Positions 6,569 to 7,108 of a DNA stretch of 7,108 bases are shown piece after piece. The DNA comes from Candidatus Kariarchaeota archaeon (GTDB lineage: Archaea; Asgardarchaeota; Heimdallarchaeia; Heimdallarchaeales; Kariarchaeaceae). The DNA lies in contig JAEOUB010000409.1 of assembly GCA_016839545.1 (NCBI GenBank), positions 1-7,108 on the forward strand, read 5' to 3'. The notes under the pieces were generated by a model. That model ran no database searches and was not told the origin of the DNA. It saw only the letters and a program-made list of their open reading frames with translations. The position numbers and the translations under genes were made by a program. Position 1 is the first letter of the stretch, and each line of letters starts with the position of its first letter.

Positions 6569-6599
6569 AATTAAAAGTAAATGGTATTTTTCAATATTA
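6569..6599 (-). promoter_or_regulatory. Possible sucCD promoter in the livF-sucC gap
   Basis: The 91-base gap (6546-6636) is A/T-rich. Two TATA-like stretches are visible on the minus strand: ATAATATT (6592-6599) and CTTTTAATT (6569-6577). The first would start a message with roughly 20-25 bases of leader that includes the Shine-Dalgarno; the second would exclude it. This could give sucCD its own promoter, but read-through from livF is equally possible. Confidence 0.3.
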
Positions 6600-6636
6600 T
6601 TGATCTAAGCTTATTTGCAGCATATTAATCCTGTAT

Positions 6637-7108
6637 TCAGATATTATCGCTTTTCTTGGATCCCATGTAATAGGCACCAAGGTCAGTATGGTGAAGTAAA
6701 TTATCACCAGTATCTGTATGCACCAATTGACCTGCAGCAAGGATGTATCCTCTGTCTGTGATTGCCAAAGCAGATTTTGTGTTCTGCTCTACAATGAGGA
6801 CAGTCTTGTCGAATTCATCCCGTAATCTTCGGATCCTCTCCATAATTTCGAGTACCAATGAGGGTTGAAGTGCCGCTGAAGGTTCATCTAAGATAATGAG
6901 CTCTGGATCTATGATTAAAGCTCTACCGAGAGCTAATAATTGCCTCTGTCCACCGGACAGTGTTTTGGCTTTGTAATCTCTTCGTTCCTCGAGAATGGGA
7001 TATGCCTCGTATACATTGTTTAGAGCTTCATCAAGTTCATCATTAGGCAATGTAAACGCACCCATCTCTAGGTTCTCCTGAATAGTCAAAGCAGGGAAGA
7101 CATTGTCA
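6637..7108 (-). CDS. livF: Branched-chain amino acid ABC transporter ATPase (LivF-type), 5' end outside window
   Basis: C-terminal two thirds of an ABC ATPase that powers amino acid import at the cytoplasmic face of the membrane. The first complete codon gives DNVFPALTIQENLEMG, matching the VFP-LTV-ENL-MG region after the Q-loop in LivF. Then come the signature LSGGQRQLLALGRAL (about 6920-6960), Walker B with catalytic Glu LIILDEPSAAL (about 6870-6903), and IVEQN (about 6780-6795). The VEQN ending, where many other ABC ATPases have a histidine, is characteristic of LivF. The stop is TGA at 6637-6639. Walker A and the start lie beyond the right edge. A TTG at 7089 is an internal Leu codon in conserved sequence, so it is not the start. 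The 156 visible residues fit a full length of about 235. LivG, LivH, LivM and a binding protein would be expected upstream, outside this window. Confidence 0.9.
   Translation of the reverse strand, partial: DNVFPALTIQENLEMGAFTLPNDELDEALNNVYEAYPILEERRDYKAKTLSGGQRQLLALGRALIIDPELIILDEPSAALQPSLVLEIMERIRRLRDEFDKTVLIVEQNTKSALAITDRGYILAAGQLVHTDTGDNLLHHTDLGAYYMGSKKSDNI

Noticed and set aside
7087..7089. TTG as a start codon for the ABC ATPase
   Set aside because: The frame continues upstream with DNVFPA, which is conserved LivF sequence, so this codon is an internal leucine in a gene cut by the window edge.
1..7108. CRISPR arrays, tRNA or rRNA genes, insertion sequences
   Set aside because: No regularly spaced repeats, cloverleaf-like sequences, rRNA segments, transposase motifs or terminal inverted repeats were seen on either strand.

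Overview
The window looks like a piece of an archaeal chromosome, possibly from an Asgard-type lineage. The archaeal call rests on the promoters. Every gene that begins a transcription unit has an A/T-rich TATA-like box about 20-33 bases before its ATG and no Shine-Dalgarno sequence, which is the pattern of leaderless archaeal transcripts. The internal operon gene sucD instead has a strong Shine-Dalgarno. The Asgard suggestion is weaker. It rests on a seven-helix membrane protein whose soluble tail resembles the longin/roadblock-like tails common in Asgard hypothetical proteins; no search was run.

Layout. Positions 1-2569 (minus strand) hold most of valS, which runs off the left edge within its C-terminal coiled coil. 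A 135-base divergent intergenic region (2570-2704) carries back-to-back TATA-like boxes and a repeated 10-base motif. Positions 2705-3820 (plus) encode the seven-helix protein. Two very small plus-strand genes follow, each with its own good TATA box: a 56-residue basic protein (3916-4086) and a CxxC protein (4232-4441) whose reading frame probably should continue to 4463 after a frameshift. The rest of the window is on the minus strand and convergent with them. It contains the 3' part of a livF-type ABC transporter ATPase gene (6637 to the right edge), then sucC (5394-6545), then sucD (4535-5392).

How the genes work together. sucC and sucD are separated by one base and encode the two subunits of one enzyme, succinyl-CoA synthetase, which couples succinyl-CoA hydrolysis to nucleotide triphosphate formation. 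LivF would energise uptake of branched-chain amino acids. ValRS charges tRNA-Val with valine. These may share amino-acid and energy metabolism, but their adjacency is not evidence of a joint pathway. The ValRS is of the bacterial/eukaryotic sequence type rather than the usual archaeal type.

No tRNA, rRNA, CRISPR array, insertion sequence or attachment site was seen. No gene-free stretch exceeds 300 bases.
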